A stretch of 18,376 nucleotides of DNA from JAWWPY01 sp964412845 (GCA_964412845.1 CAYPQM010000146.1:1-18376), one strand, 5' to 3'; positions 1 through 7,735 are shown, numbered from the stretch's first letter. The notes: a model not told the origin generated them from the letters alone. Made by a program: numbers and translations.

Positions 1-71
1 CGGAGGCCGGACTTGAACCGGCGACACAGCGATTATGAGCCGCTTGCTCTGCCTGACTGAGCTACTCCGCC
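1..71 (-). tRNA. tRNA-Met (CAT), elongator, 3' end cut by window edge
   Basis: Read on the minus strand, the cloverleaf is clear: acceptor 5' strand GGCGGAG (71-65), D-arm GCTC/GAGC, anticodon stem AGCGG/TCGCT closing the loop CTCATAA with anticodon CAT, and T-arm GCCGG/CCGGC with loop TTCAAGT. The 3' acceptor strand begins CTCCG and runs off the start of the window, so the last two paired bases and the discriminator are missing. The three G-C anticodon-stem pairs of an initiator tRNA are absent, so this is elongator Met. An Ile2 tRNA, which also carries a CAT anticodon before lysidine modification, cannot be fully excluded from sequence alone. Confidence 0.9.
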
Positions 72-132
72 GCATAGCCAGAAGCGCACATAGCTTACAG
101 GTCCCACCACCCGCCCGGGCCCTCGGCTGACG

Positions 133-2238
133 TCAGGGCGGAAGCTGCTGGCCGGTGGTGTCCCAGATGTTGCCCGACCAGACGTTGCCGGGCGCGGCGG
201 GGTCGTAGGCCGCCACGTAGCCGTAGTAGCCGGACTGCGGGAAGTAAATGGTGCTGAACCGGTTGTCAGTGATCTTGATGTTGTGGGCCTGCGGCCCGCC
301 CGCGTTCTGCCCGCCGTAGATGGTGTATCCGCCGCCGGCCACCAGGTTGTCGTCGATGTGCACGTTGGCCTCGACACCGAAATCCTCGAACAGGCTGATC
401 GCGTCGGTCTGCCCGTTGGGGTTGAAGACCGTGTTGTGCCTGATCGCCAGCGGCACGACCGAGCCGTTGGACGTGGTCCCGTTCAGGTGGCTGTCGCGGG
501 AAGCCGGGCTCACATCGTGGATGTAGTTGCCCTCGATCAGCCCGATGTAAATCTGTACCCCGGTGGACGCGTCCGCGATGTTGTTATACAGCACCCGGGT
601 GCCCATGGCCTCGCCGTTGATGTCCTTGATCCCGGCGTAGATTCCCATGAAACCCTTGGTCCCGTGCGGGCTTGAGATGTCATTGTTCCGGATCGTGACA
701 TTGCTCGGGCTGCCGACCAGGTTGATCCCGTCCCCGGTGGCGTCGTTGCCGAAGTTGCTGACCGCGTCATCCATGATGACCGCGTTGTCGCCGGTCACCT
801 CGATGTAGCCATGGACGGAGTACCCGGCGAATACCGTGCCCTTGCCGTACACCGTGACATTGCCCTGCGCGTCGGACGACCAGCCGTGATCCCGGTGGAC
901 CCGGCTGGGCACCGGGCGCAAGGCCACGCCTTTCGGCACTCCTGTGTTGGTCGCGTCCGGGTACCCGCAGGTGTGCGGGCTTCCGGCGCAATTGCGCATC
1001 GTGGGGTCATACGCCGGCACCGACGAAGGCTGCGAAGCCGGCGGCACGAACGGCCGGGAGGACGCGGAGGCGGCCGGGCCGGCGACGTGATGGTGCCGGC
1101 TCCCGAGCCTGATCGCCACCGTGCTGCCCAGCGCCAGGACCAGCAGCGAAACGCCCGCGATGACCAGCACGAGCACACGGCGCGGCATCCGGGCCGGGCG
1201 GCCGTCCGCACGGCCCTGGATCCCGCCGCCGCCGTCGCCGGGCCCGGGAGGACGCCCCGGCGGAGGCCCGGGAGAGCCAACCGCTGGGCCCGCCCCCGGC
1301 GGCCGGCCAGATCCCGGCGGCCGGCCAGATCCCGGCGGCCGGCTTGTCTCCGGCGGCCGGCTTGTCTCCTGGGATCTGCCCGCAGCGGGCCCCGTCATGG
1401 TGTCAGGGGCCTCACCTGGCACCGGGCCCGCCACCGTGTCCAGCAAGTCCATCGCCCGCGCAGCGGTCAGCCGATGGGTGACGTCCCGCCGCATCAGCCC
1501 GTCCAGAATGGGGGCCAGCGGCCCGGCCCGGCTGGGGAGTGCAGGCTCACTGGTCAGCATGGCGGACAGCACGGCCTGGGCGTCCCGGCCTTGGTACGGA
1601 GGGCGGCCTTCTACTGCCGCGTACAAAGTGGCGCCCAGGGACCACAGGTCGGACTCCGGGCCGGCGTAGCTCCGCCGGGCCAGTTCGGGAGCCAGGTAGG
1701 CGGGCGCCCCGGTGATGGTGCCGGAGCTGATCAGTGTCGGGGCGTCGTAGATCGCCGCGGTGCCGAAGTCGGTCAGCATCACCCGGCGGCCACTGATCAG
1801 CACGTTGGCGGGCTTGACGACCCGGTGCGTGATCCCGGCCGCATGCACGGCCGACAGCGTGTCCAGCACGCACCAGCCGATATCGGCTACCCGCTGCGGC
1901 TGCATCGGGCCGTTCGCGTCGATGAGGTCCGCCAGCGAGGCGCCGCGGAACAACTCCATCACGATCCACGGGCGACCGTCGTGCTCGACGATCTCGTGCA
2001 CGGTGATGACGCCGGGGTGGTCGAGCTGGGCCGCCGCACGAGCCTCCCGCACACTCCGCGCGCACACCAGCCGCTGTTCATCCGCGGGGATCTCGACCGG
2101 GAAGACGATCTCTTTCACGGCCACATCGCTGCCCAGCTCTTCGTCGCGGGCCCGCCAGACCACGCTCATCGGGCCCGCGCCGATCGACTCGGCCAGCCGG
2201 TAACGCCCTACGAGCAGCTGACCCACGTCCCCCGACAT
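133..2238 (-). CDS. Membrane Ser/Thr-kinase-fold protein (predicted pseudokinase) with extracellular beta-helix
   Basis: This 701-residue protein has three parts. Residues 11-270 are a protein kinase fold: glycine loop G20-A-G22-PMS, lysine K42 (AVKE), helix C glutamate E65, DFG at D157-G159 and an APE-like motif at 183-185. The catalytic-loop motif reads HRVVKPAN (138-145), so the HRD aspartate that serves as catalytic base is V140. The ATP and metal-binding residues are kept, so nucleotide binding without phosphotransfer is the simplest inference. Residues 290-335 are a Pro/Gly/Ser linker with hexapeptide repeats, followed by a membrane helix at 355-377. The exterior (about 415-700) has repeated N/D-rich turns (IRNND, LYNNI, IEGNYI, IRHNTV, IDDNLV, ITDNRF), the signature of a right-handed parallel beta-helix as in NosD or pectate-lyase-like folds. 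It could sense or bind wall polysaccharide; that is inference. ATG at 2238 lacks a good ribosome site. Confidence 0.85.
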   Translation of the reverse strand: MSGDVGQLLVGRYRLAESIGAGPMSVVWRARDEELGSDVAVKEIVFPVEIPADEQRLVCARSVREARAAAQLDHPGVITVHEIVEHDGRPWIVMELFRGASLADLIDANGPMQPQRVADIGWCVLDTLSAVHAAGITHRVVKPANVLISGRRVMLTDFGTAAIYDAPTLISSGTITGAPAYLAPELARRSYAGPESDLWSLGATLYAAVEGRPPYQGRDAQAVLSAMLTSEPALPSRAGPLAPILDGLMRRDVTHRLTAARAMDLLDTVAGPVPGEAPDTMTGPAAGRSQETSRPPETSRPPGSGRPPGSGRPPGAGPAVGSPGPPPGRPPGPGDGGGGIQGRADGRPARMPRRVLVLVIAGVSLLVLALGSTVAIRLGSRHHHVAGPAASASSRPFVPPASQPSSVPAYDPTMRNCAGSPHTCGYPDATNTGVPKGVALRPVPSRVHRDHGWSSDAQGNVTVYGKGTVFAGYSVHGYIEVTGDNAVIMDDAVSNFGNDATGDGINLVGSPSNVTIRNNDISSPHGTKGFMGIYAGIKDINGEAMGTRVLYNNIADASTGVQIYIGLIEGNYIHDVSPASRDSHLNGTTSNGSVVPLAIRHNTVFNPNGQTDAISLFEDFGVEANVHIDDNLVAGGGYTIYGGQNAGGPQAHNIKITDNRFSTIYFPQSGYYGYVAAYDPAAPGNVWSGNIWDTTGQQLPP
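1295..1366 (+). repeat. Four 18-bp tandem repeats in the kinase linker
   Basis: Units of 18 bp start at 1295, 1313, 1331 and 1349, each beginning (c/t)ccggcggccggc. The two left units end cagat and the two right ones end ttgtc. Because the period is a multiple of three, they encode six-residue repeats (GSGRPP twice, ETSRPP twice) in the juxtamembrane linker. The length of the linker could therefore vary between strains without a frameshift. Confidence 0.85.
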
Positions 2239-2264
2239 GACTGGACCATAAGCCAGGACCAGTC
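2239..2264. promoter_or_regulatory. Interrupted inverted repeat just upstream of the kinase-like gene
   Basis: GACTGGACC and GGACCAGTC flank an 8-base spacer, matching at eight of nine positions. The left arm abuts the ATG at 2238. It could be an operator or an mRNA hairpin that hides the start codon, which would fit the missing ribosome site. This is a weak call from symmetry alone. Confidence 0.3.
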
Positions 2265-2321
2265 ACGAACGGAGCATAATCGGCCATCGCGCAGCAGGTG
2301 GCCGCGGTGAAAGCGGCCTTC

Positions 2322-3497
2322 TCACCGGCCGGCGGCGGCCGGCCCGGCGCGGCTGAACTGATCGGCGGCGGCGACGGCCAGCACTACGACGGCCGCGCAG
2401 GCGCCGAGCGCCAGCGCGGACACGTGCGGTGCCAGCAGTCCCAGCAGTCCCAGCAGCACGACCGCGGCGGCCCTCGGCCAGGAGACGCGCCGCCAGAGGG
2501 CCACCTTGAACGCGGCATGCCCCGCGATGAACAGCGCGGTGCCGCCGAGGACCAGCCAGCCGACCGGCGCCTCGCCGACGGCATCCGGGTGCGACAGCAC
2601 CACCTCGTCGCCCGCCGCGACGGCGATGATGCCGCCCACCATGATCGGGTGGATCAGGTGGTAGGCCGAGCGGCCCAGCCGGCCAGGGTCGGACGACTCG
2701 GCGAGAACCCGCGCCCCTTCGTCGGCGCTGCGGTCGAAATACAGCCACCACAGGCCGGCGCTGCCGATGAAGGCGGCCACGAACGCCCCTATCTGCGCCC
2801 CCTTGACCGACGGCAGACCGGACAGGGTAGCGCCGATCACCACGATCGACTCCCCCAGCGCGATCAGGATGAACGCCTGGCAGCGTTCGGCGAAATGTCC
2901 GCCTTCGATGGTCCAATCGCTGGTGGCGGAGCGGCCGATGCCCGGCGTGAAGAAGCCGGCCAGCCCGCCGAGCAGGTCCACCCCGACCGCGGCCGCCCAG
3001 CACAGCTCCCTGGCGTGACCGGCAGTGATCCCACCCACTACGGCCAGCGCGCCACTGATCACGCACCAGGCCAGGATGCGCTGGTAGTTCCGCTGCAGCG
3101 GCTGGCCATTGAGGGCCACCACGGCAAACGCGCTGCGGCCGATCTGCATGGCGGCGTAGGCGCAGCCGACCGCGAGCCCGCGGCTGCCGAACGCGTCCGG
3201 CAGGGCGGCGGACATCACCAGGCTGCCCGGGACCAGGGCAAGCAGCAGCAACCGGACGGCGATCCGCTCCGGGTCGAGCCAGTTGGTGACCCAGGTCGTG
3301 TACGCCCAGACCAGCCAGACCATGACCAGCAGCAGCCCGGTCCGGATGGCCCCGGCCAGGGTGGCGTGGGTCAGCAGGTAGTGCGACAACTGGGTCACCG
3401 CGAACACGTAGACCAGGTCGAAGAACAACTCCACGTTGGTGACACGCTCGGACCCGGTCCGCGGGCGCATCAGGTTCCACCGGGTGCCCTTCGTCAT
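2322..3497 (-). CDS. LtrA family (low temperature requirement A) multi-pass membrane protein
   Basis: The 391-residue product opens with the hallmark of the LtrA family: an N-terminal basic/aromatic stretch and then RVTNVELFFDLVYVFAV (about 19-34), followed by roughly ten hydrophobic helices such as LLTHATLAGAIRTGLLLVMVWLVWAY. The FFDL motif, the helix density and the length all fit full-length family members. The biochemical function of LtrA proteins is not established; the name comes from a Listeria cold-growth mutant. Its ATG (3497-3495) overlaps the TGA of the upstream GntR gene in an ATGA arrangement, so it is probably co-transcribed and translationally coupled with the regulator. A second minus-strand open frame covering the same DNA is a shadow. 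Confidence 0.87.
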   Translation of the reverse strand: MTKGTRWNLMRPRTGSERVTNVELFFDLVYVFAVTQLSHYLLTHATLAGAIRTGLLLVMVWLVWAYTTWVTNWLDPERIAVRLLLLALVPGSLVMSAALPDAFGSRGLAVGCAYAAMQIGRSAFAVVALNGQPLQRNYQRILAWCVISGALAVVGGITAGHARELCWAAAVGVDLLGGLAGFFTPGIGRSATSDWTIEGGHFAERCQAFILIALGESIVVIGATLSGLPSVKGAQIGAFVAAFIGSAGLWWLYFDRSADEGARVLAESSDPGRLGRSAYHLIHPIMVGGIIAVAAGDEVVLSHPDAVGEAPVGWLVLGGTALFIAGHAAFKVALWRRVSWPRAAAVVLLGLLGLLAPHVSALALGACAAVVVLAVAAADQFSRAGPAAAGR

Positions 3498-4276
3498 CTG
3501 GCCTGCCCCGAACCTGACGGCCGATCAGATGATCCCTCCGGGAGATGCCCTGCGGTCCCCAGGCCGCTGGCGACCGCCAGGTGATCGAGCATCGCCGCGT
3601 GATGCCGGAGCACGGCGGCGCGGGCCGCATCCGCGTCACGCCGGATCACCGCCTGGTAGATCGCCCGGTGAAGATCCAGCTGGGCCGGAGCCGGGCCCGG
3701 GCTCAGCCAGGATGGCTCCGTCTCGGTCCGCACCCAGTGGTCGTACTCGTAGCCGAGCACCGTGGTGTGCACGCTTTCGTAGACCGCCGCCAGGTAGGAG
3801 TTCGACGCGGCCGCCACCACCCGGGCATGGAACACGGTGTCCGCCGCGATCCACTCAGACGAGCTGGCCGTGGCGGCGGACAGCCGGGCCAGTGCCGACT
3901 CGATCCCGGCCGCCTCCGCCGGCGGGATGGCCGGCTGCCGCTCGGCCGCGCGGGTGGCTCCCAGTGTTTCCAGCCACAGCCGCAGCTCGGCGAGGTCGCC
4001 CACGGAGCCGTGGTCGAGGTCGAGCATGAGGGTGACCGAGGCGGTGACCATCGCCTGCGGGCGGCGCAGCACGTATGCGCCAGATCCGCGCCGGATCTCG
4101 ACCAGGCCCATCAGGGACAGCATGCGCAGGGCCTGGCTCACCATGGGCCGGCTGGCCCCGAAGCGCTCCGCGAGATCCCGTTCCGAGGGCAGCCGCGCGC
4201 CCTCGGCCAGGTGCTCAGCCGCGATCAGCCGGCGGATCTGCTCGGCCACCTCATCGGAGACCCGGGTGACTGGCAC
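3494..4276 (-). CDS. GntR family transcriptional regulator, FadR/FCD subfamily
   Basis: Residues 5-72 form the GntR winged helix: VAEQIRRLIAAEHLAEGARLPSE, then the recognition helix ASRPMVSQALRML, then the wing GLVEIRRGSGAYV. Residues 90-235 form the all-helical FCD effector domain with D146-x3-H150, H203 and H225/H226 in positions where the family binds a metal ion next to the ligand, usually an organic acid or sugar acid. The start is GTG at 4276, with GGAAGGG about seven bases upstream. The gene is divergent from the split transketolase, and a 25-bp palindrome lies between them, so it most likely controls the transketolase/M24 genes and its own operon with LtrA. The ligand cannot be read from sequence. 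Confidence 0.92.
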   Translation of the reverse strand: MPVTRVSDEVAEQIRRLIAAEHLAEGARLPSERDLAERFGASRPMVSQALRMLSLMGLVEIRRGSGAYVLRRPQAMVTASVTLMLDLDHGSVGDLAELRLWLETLGATRAAERQPAIPPAEAAGIESALARLSAATASSSEWIAADTVFHARVVAAASNSYLAAVYESVHTTVLGYEYDHWVRTETEPSWLSPGPAPAQLDLHRAIYQAVIRRDADAARAAVLRHHAAMLDHLAVASGLGTAGHLPEGSSDRPSGSGQAR

Positions 4277-4307
4277 CTGCTGCCCTTCCCTGGCTGGCCC
4301 TACGCTG

Positions 4308-4332
4308 GGTAGATTGGCATAGCCAATTTACC
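4308..4332. promoter_or_regulatory. 25-bp palindrome, likely operator of the divergent GntR regulator
   Basis: The sequence runs GGTA, one base, ATTGGC, ATA, GCCAAT, one base, TACC. Both pairs of half-sites are perfectly symmetric about position 4320, with only the single bases between half-sites mismatched. It sits between the GntR start (4276) and the transketolase start (4340 or 4349). FCD-type regulators bind odd-centred palindromes in such positions. The AT-rich core contrasts with the surrounding GC-rich DNA. Confidence 0.65.
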
Positions 4333-4339
4333 AGAAGGG

Positions 4340-5188
4340 GTGATCATCCTGACTGCTGCAGCCTCCCCACCCGGGGTCTCGCCACCCGGAGCGGACCTGC
4401 ACCGCCTGGCCACGGCGATCCGGCTGCGGGCGGTCCGGATGGTGGCCCGCCAGGGCTTCGGCTACCTGGGGCAGGCACTGTCCGCGGCGGAGCAGTTCGC
4501 CGCCTTGTACGGCGCCGTGCTGCGGGCCGGCACCGACCGGGTGGTCTGCTCGCCCGGCCACTACGTAATCGCCGCCTTCGCCGCCGCCGCCGAACTGGGC
4601 CTGATGGACGAGGCGGACCTCGCGACCTACGGGCAGGACGGGTCGCCGGTCGAGGCCATCGGGACGGAGCGAACCCCCGTGCTCGACTACACCTGCGGAT
4701 CACTGGGGCAGGGCCTGTCCGCGGCGGCCGGCTTCGCGCTGGCCGACCGCCTCACGGGCCGGCCTGACGTCAGGACCTTCGCCTTCATCAGCGACGGCGA
4801 ACTGGAGGAAGGGCAGGTGTGGGAAGCGGCGATGTTCGCCGGCCACCACCGGCTGGCCCGGCTGACCGTCCTCCTGGACGCCAACAACTCCCAGGTCGAC
4901 GGCCCGGTCGACAGCATCACCACGGTGGAGCCGATCACTGGCAAATGGCGCGCGTTCGGCTGGGAAGCCACCGATCTCGACGGCCACGACGTCGCCGCGG
5001 TGGCCGCCGCCCTGGCCGCGGCCGCCGCCGCCACCCGCCCGCAGATCCTGGTGTGCCGGACCTCAACCGGCCATGGACTGCGCTGCCTGCCCCCGGACGG
5101 CGACGGTCATTTCCGCAAGCTGCCCGCTGCCCTCGCCGCACAGGCGATCGACGAGCTCACCGGGGAACTGGCCCGCCATGGTGGCTGA
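4340..5188 (+). CDS. Transketolase, N-terminal (thiamine pyrophosphate-binding) subunit
   Basis: The 282-residue product matches the PP domain of split transketolases. It has YTCGSLGQGLSAAAGFALA (about 117-135) and the thiamine pyrophosphate/Mg motif SDGELEEGQVWEA...LLDANNSQ (151-185; D152, N182). SPGH at 71-74 keeps the substrate-side histidine. The early motif normally written SGHxG reads GFGYLG (39-44), so that active-site histidine is Y42. Together with the downstream gene it would form an alpha2beta2 enzyme moving two-carbon ketol units between sugar phosphates. GTG 4340 is the farthest upstream start, but the strong ribosome-site-like AGAAGGGGTGATC (4333-4345) overlaps it, so CTG 4349 is a realistic alternative. 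The 3' end overlaps the next gene by 11 bases. Confidence 0.9.
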   Translation: MIILTAAASPPGVSPPGADLHRLATAIRLRAVRMVARQGFGYLGQALSAAEQFAALYGAVLRAGTDRVVCSPGHYVIAAFAAAAELGLMDEADLATYGQDGSPVEAIGTERTPVLDYTCGSLGQGLSAAAGFALADRLTGRPDVRTFAFISDGELEEGQVWEAAMFAGHHRLARLTVLLDANNSQVDGPVDSITTVEPITGKWRAFGWEATDLDGHDVAAVAAALAAAAAATRPQILVCRTSTGHGLRCLPPDGDGHFRKLPAALAAQAIDELTGELARHGG

Positions 5189-6209
5189 CCCCGCGCCCGC
5201 CACGGTACTGGCCCCCCCGTACGGCACAGTTCTCAAGCCTTACGGTCACGCGCTGGTCAGCCTCGCCCGCCAGCGGCCGGAGATCGTCTGCCTGACCGGC
5301 GACCTGACCCGCCAATGCGAGATCGACCTGTTCCAGGCGGAGTTTCCGGACCGGTTCATCCACGCCGGCATGGCCGAGGCGAACATGATGGGCGTGGCCG
5401 GCGCGCTCGCCCGCAGCGGCCGCATCCCGTTCGTGCACACGTTCGGGGTCTTCGCGACCAGGCGGCCGCTGGACCAGATCATCAACGCCATCGCCTATCC
5501 CCGGCTCCCGGTGCGCATCGTTGGCTTCATGCCCGGCGTGTCCAGCCCGGGCGGCCCCAGCCACCAGGCGATCGAGGACGTCGCCCTGATGCGCGCGGTG
5601 CCCGGCATGACCGTGATCGACGTGGCCGACGCGACCGAGACCAGCCAGGTGGTCACCGCCATCGCCGACCTCCCCGGCCCCGTCTACCTGCGGCTCAAGC
5701 GCGGCGAGATCCCGGTGATCTTCCCGGACAGCCACCGGCTGTCCCTCGGCCAGGCGCAACTGCTGGCTACCGGCACCGACGTCGCCCTGCTGGCCAGCGG
5801 CATGATGCTCGCCCCGGCTCTCGCGGCCGCCACCATGCTGACCAACCACGGGGTCAGCACCGCAGTCGTCAACATCCCCGTCATCAAACCCCTGGACACG
5901 GCGACCGTGCTGGCCGCCGCCAGCGCCGCCCGGGCCGTGATCACCGCCGAGAACCACACCATCATCGGCGGCCTGGGCTCCGCCGTCGCAGAAGTGCTGG
6001 CCGAGGCCGGCCTGGGCCGGCCCCTCCGCCGGGTCGGCCTCCAAGACACCTTCGCCGAAGGTGCCCAGACCGCCCCCTACCTCTTCCACAAGTACGGCCT
6101 CACCACCCAGCACCTCATAAACACCGCCTGGTCCACCCTGGCCCGCCCCGGCCCACCCCCCAGTGCCCCCACCCTCCTCACCGAGCCAGGCGAGTACGCC
6201 CCCGTCTAG
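5178..6209 (+). CDS. Transketolase, C-terminal (Pyr plus C-terminal domain) subunit
   Basis: This 343-residue product supplies the pyrimidine-binding domain and the C-terminal domain. The catalytic glutamate E68 lies in GMAEANMMG. It is followed by FVHTFGVFATRRPLDQI and GGPSHQAIEDVALMRAVPGM (125-144; H129), all diagnostic of transketolase C-terminal sections. The last 130 residues are the regulatory-like fold ending in TAENHTIIGGLGSAVAE. The ATG lies inside the 3' end of the preceding gene (11-base overlap), which implies coupled translation and equal stoichiometry of the two halves. Split transketolases of this kind are often dedicated to a catabolic cluster rather than the central pentose phosphate pathway; the donor and acceptor here are unknown. 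The start is set by the overlap, and GTG at 5181 is an alternative. Confidence 0.92.
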   Translation: MVADPAPATVLAPPYGTVLKPYGHALVSLARQRPEIVCLTGDLTRQCEIDLFQAEFPDRFIHAGMAEANMMGVAGALARSGRIPFVHTFGVFATRRPLDQIINAIAYPRLPVRIVGFMPGVSSPGGPSHQAIEDVALMRAVPGMTVIDVADATETSQVVTAIADLPGPVYLRLKRGEIPVIFPDSHRLSLGQAQLLATGTDVALLASGMMLAPALAAATMLTNHGVSTAVVNIPVIKPLDTATVLAAASAARAVITAENHTIIGGLGSAVAEVLAEAGLGRPLRRVGLQDTFAEGAQTAPYLFHKYGLTTQHLINTAWSTLARPGPPPSAPTLLTEPGEYAPV

Positions 6210-6230
6210 CCGCGCGGGCCGGGGCGGGCG

Positions 6231-6286
6231 CCCCTTCGCTTCGCCTTCGGCTCTTTACGCTCCGGGTCCCCCACCCCGACCCACGC
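6231..6286 (-). repeat. Dispersed intergenic hairpin repeat, copy D (diverged)
   Basis: Read on the minus strand, a G-tract element (GCGTGGGTCGGGGTGGGGG) is followed by a core containing GCGTAAAGAGCCGAAGG and CGAAGCGAAGGGG. It aligns over its full length with the copy at 7812-7869 in the same order. It lies in the 200-bp gap between the transketolase and M24 genes. The element may act as a terminator or mRNA-stability hairpin inside what would otherwise look like one operon. Confidence 0.6.
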
Positions 6287-6409
6287 TCCCCCCACCCGGC
6301 CCCACGCCCTCGGCCCACAACACCCCGCGCCACAAACCCTGCTTTCCCTCCCCCGCGAGCGCAAGCGGATCCGCCCGCGCCCCCACAACCCAGAAAAAGG
6401 AGACACCCC

Positions 6410-7702
6410 ATGACCCAGAACTACTCAGCCGCCATCCAGCCGACCCCGATTGCCAGCCCCGGGGCCACCGCCGGCACGGACTGGGAACAGCGAGTGGACT
6501 TCTCCCGGCTGCGCACCGAGCGCGCCGCCAAGGTCCGGGCCGCCCTGGAGCAGTCGGACCTGGCCGCGCTGATCCTGTTCGACATGAACAACATCCGCTA
6601 CACCACCGCGACCCACATCGGGAACTGGGCGAGGGACAAGCTGTTCCGCTGTGTCCTGGTCATGCGCGGCCAGGACCCGATCCTGTGGGACATCGGATCA
6701 GCCGCCCGCACCCACCAGAAGTTCGCGCCCTGGAATGCCCCGGAGAACTGGCGGGCCGGCATCTCCAGCTGGCGCGGCTCGATCCCCGAGGACGTCGGGG
6801 TCGAGCGCGGCAACGCCAGGCGGATCGCCGGCATTCTCCGCGACCACGGCCTGGCCGGCGAGCCGGTCGGGGTCGACGTGGTGGAGCTGCCCGTGCTGCG
6901 GGCCCTGGAGCGGGAGGGCCTGCAGATCACCGACGGCCACGGCTTCATGCAGGACATCCGGGCCATCAAGACCGCGGACGAGGTGGCGCTGCTCGACCAC
7001 GCGGCAGCCCTGGTCGACGGTGCCTACGACGAGCTGTACCGGTACCTGCGGGCGGGCATCCGGGAGAACAGCTGCGTCGCCCTGGTCAGCCGCTACCTCT
7101 ATGAGAACGGGTCCGAGGAGGTCGAGGCGATCAACTCGATCTCCGGCGAGCGGTGCAGTCCGCACCCGCACGTGTTCTCCGACCGGCTGATCCGGCCCGG
7201 GGACACCGCCTACTTCGACATCATCCATTCTTTCAACGGCTACCGGACCTGCTACTACCGGACACTCAACGTCGGCAGCGCGAGCCAGCAGCAGCGGGAG
7301 GCCTACCGCCGGGCCCGGGAATTCATGGACAACGCGATCGCCGAGATCCGTCCCGGGGCAACGTCCGCTGATGTGGTCAGGCACTTCCCGGCCGCGCACG
7401 AATTCGGCTTCGCCGACGAGGAGGAGGCCTTCGGCCTCCAGTACTGCCATGGCCTGGGCCTGTCCAACTGGGAACGGCCGCTGATGAGCCGCTACCACTC
7501 CTTCGAGCACCCGGTGGAACTCAGGGAGGGCATGGTGTTCGCGATCGAGACGTACTGGCCGACCGCGGACGGCTCCGCCGCAGCCCGGATCGAGGAGGAG
7601 GTGGTCGTCACCCCCGGCGGCTGTGAGCTGCTCACCCGGTTCCCCGCCGACCAGCTCTACGTGGCCGGCACCCGCCTGTACACCGGCGTAGATCTCCGCT
7701 GA
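6410..7702 (+). CDS. M24 'pita-bread' fold peptidase-like enzyme with an atypical metal site
   Basis: The 430-residue protein has the two-part layout of aminopeptidase P, creatinase and related enzymes: an N-terminal domain (30-175, with LFDMNNIRYTT) and a C-terminal pita-bread domain (185-425). Expected metal ligands visible are D270 (YFDII), H347 (YCHGLG), E380 (FAIETY) and E395 (RIEEE). The second aspartate, three residues before an R-T pair in metallopeptidases, is C281 (RTCYYRT), so a normal dinuclear site is unlikely. The fold family also includes creatinase, ectoine hydrolase and the DMSP lyase DddP, so the substrate may be a small amide or zwitterion rather than a peptide. The conserved stretch SGERCSPHPH (245-254) lies next to the site. 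ATG 6410 has AAAGGAG seven bases upstream. The gene follows the split transketolase and may share its control. Confidence 0.82.
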   Translation: MTQNYSAAIQPTPIASPGATAGTDWEQRVDFSRLRTERAAKVRAALEQSDLAALILFDMNNIRYTTATHIGNWARDKLFRCVLVMRGQDPILWDIGSAARTHQKFAPWNAPENWRAGISSWRGSIPEDVGVERGNARRIAGILRDHGLAGEPVGVDVVELPVLRALEREGLQITDGHGFMQDIRAIKTADEVALLDHAAALVDGAYDELYRYLRAGIRENSCVALVSRYLYENGSEEVEAINSISGERCSPHPHVFSDRLIRPGDTAYFDIIHSFNGYRTCYYRTLNVGSASQQQREAYRRAREFMDNAIAEIRPGATSADVVRHFPAAHEFGFADEEEAFGLQYCHGLGLSNWERPLMSRYHSFEHPVELREGMVFAIETYWPTADGSAAARIEEEVVVTPGGCELLTRFPADQLYVAGTRLYTGVDLR

Positions 7703-7735
7703 CGGCTCGGCGAATGGGCGTCGGCGGGCACACCC

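Noticed and set aside
811..2310. Long plus-strand open frame (499 aa) opposite the kinase-like gene
   Set aside because: It is a GC-rich antisense shadow: Arg/His/Pro-rich with no recognisable domain, while the minus strand encodes a clear kinase fold and beta-helix.
2263..3639. 458-aa minus-strand frame overlapping LtrA
   Set aside because: It lies in another frame of the same strand, is Arg-rich without hydrophobic helices, and covers the well-supported LtrA gene.
6410..7702. Naming the M24 enzyme DMSP lyase DddP
   Set aside because: The N-terminal FDMNNIRY segment is reminiscent of DddP, but the FDTD and second-Asp metal motifs of DddP are absent (FDII and C281), so only the fold is supported.
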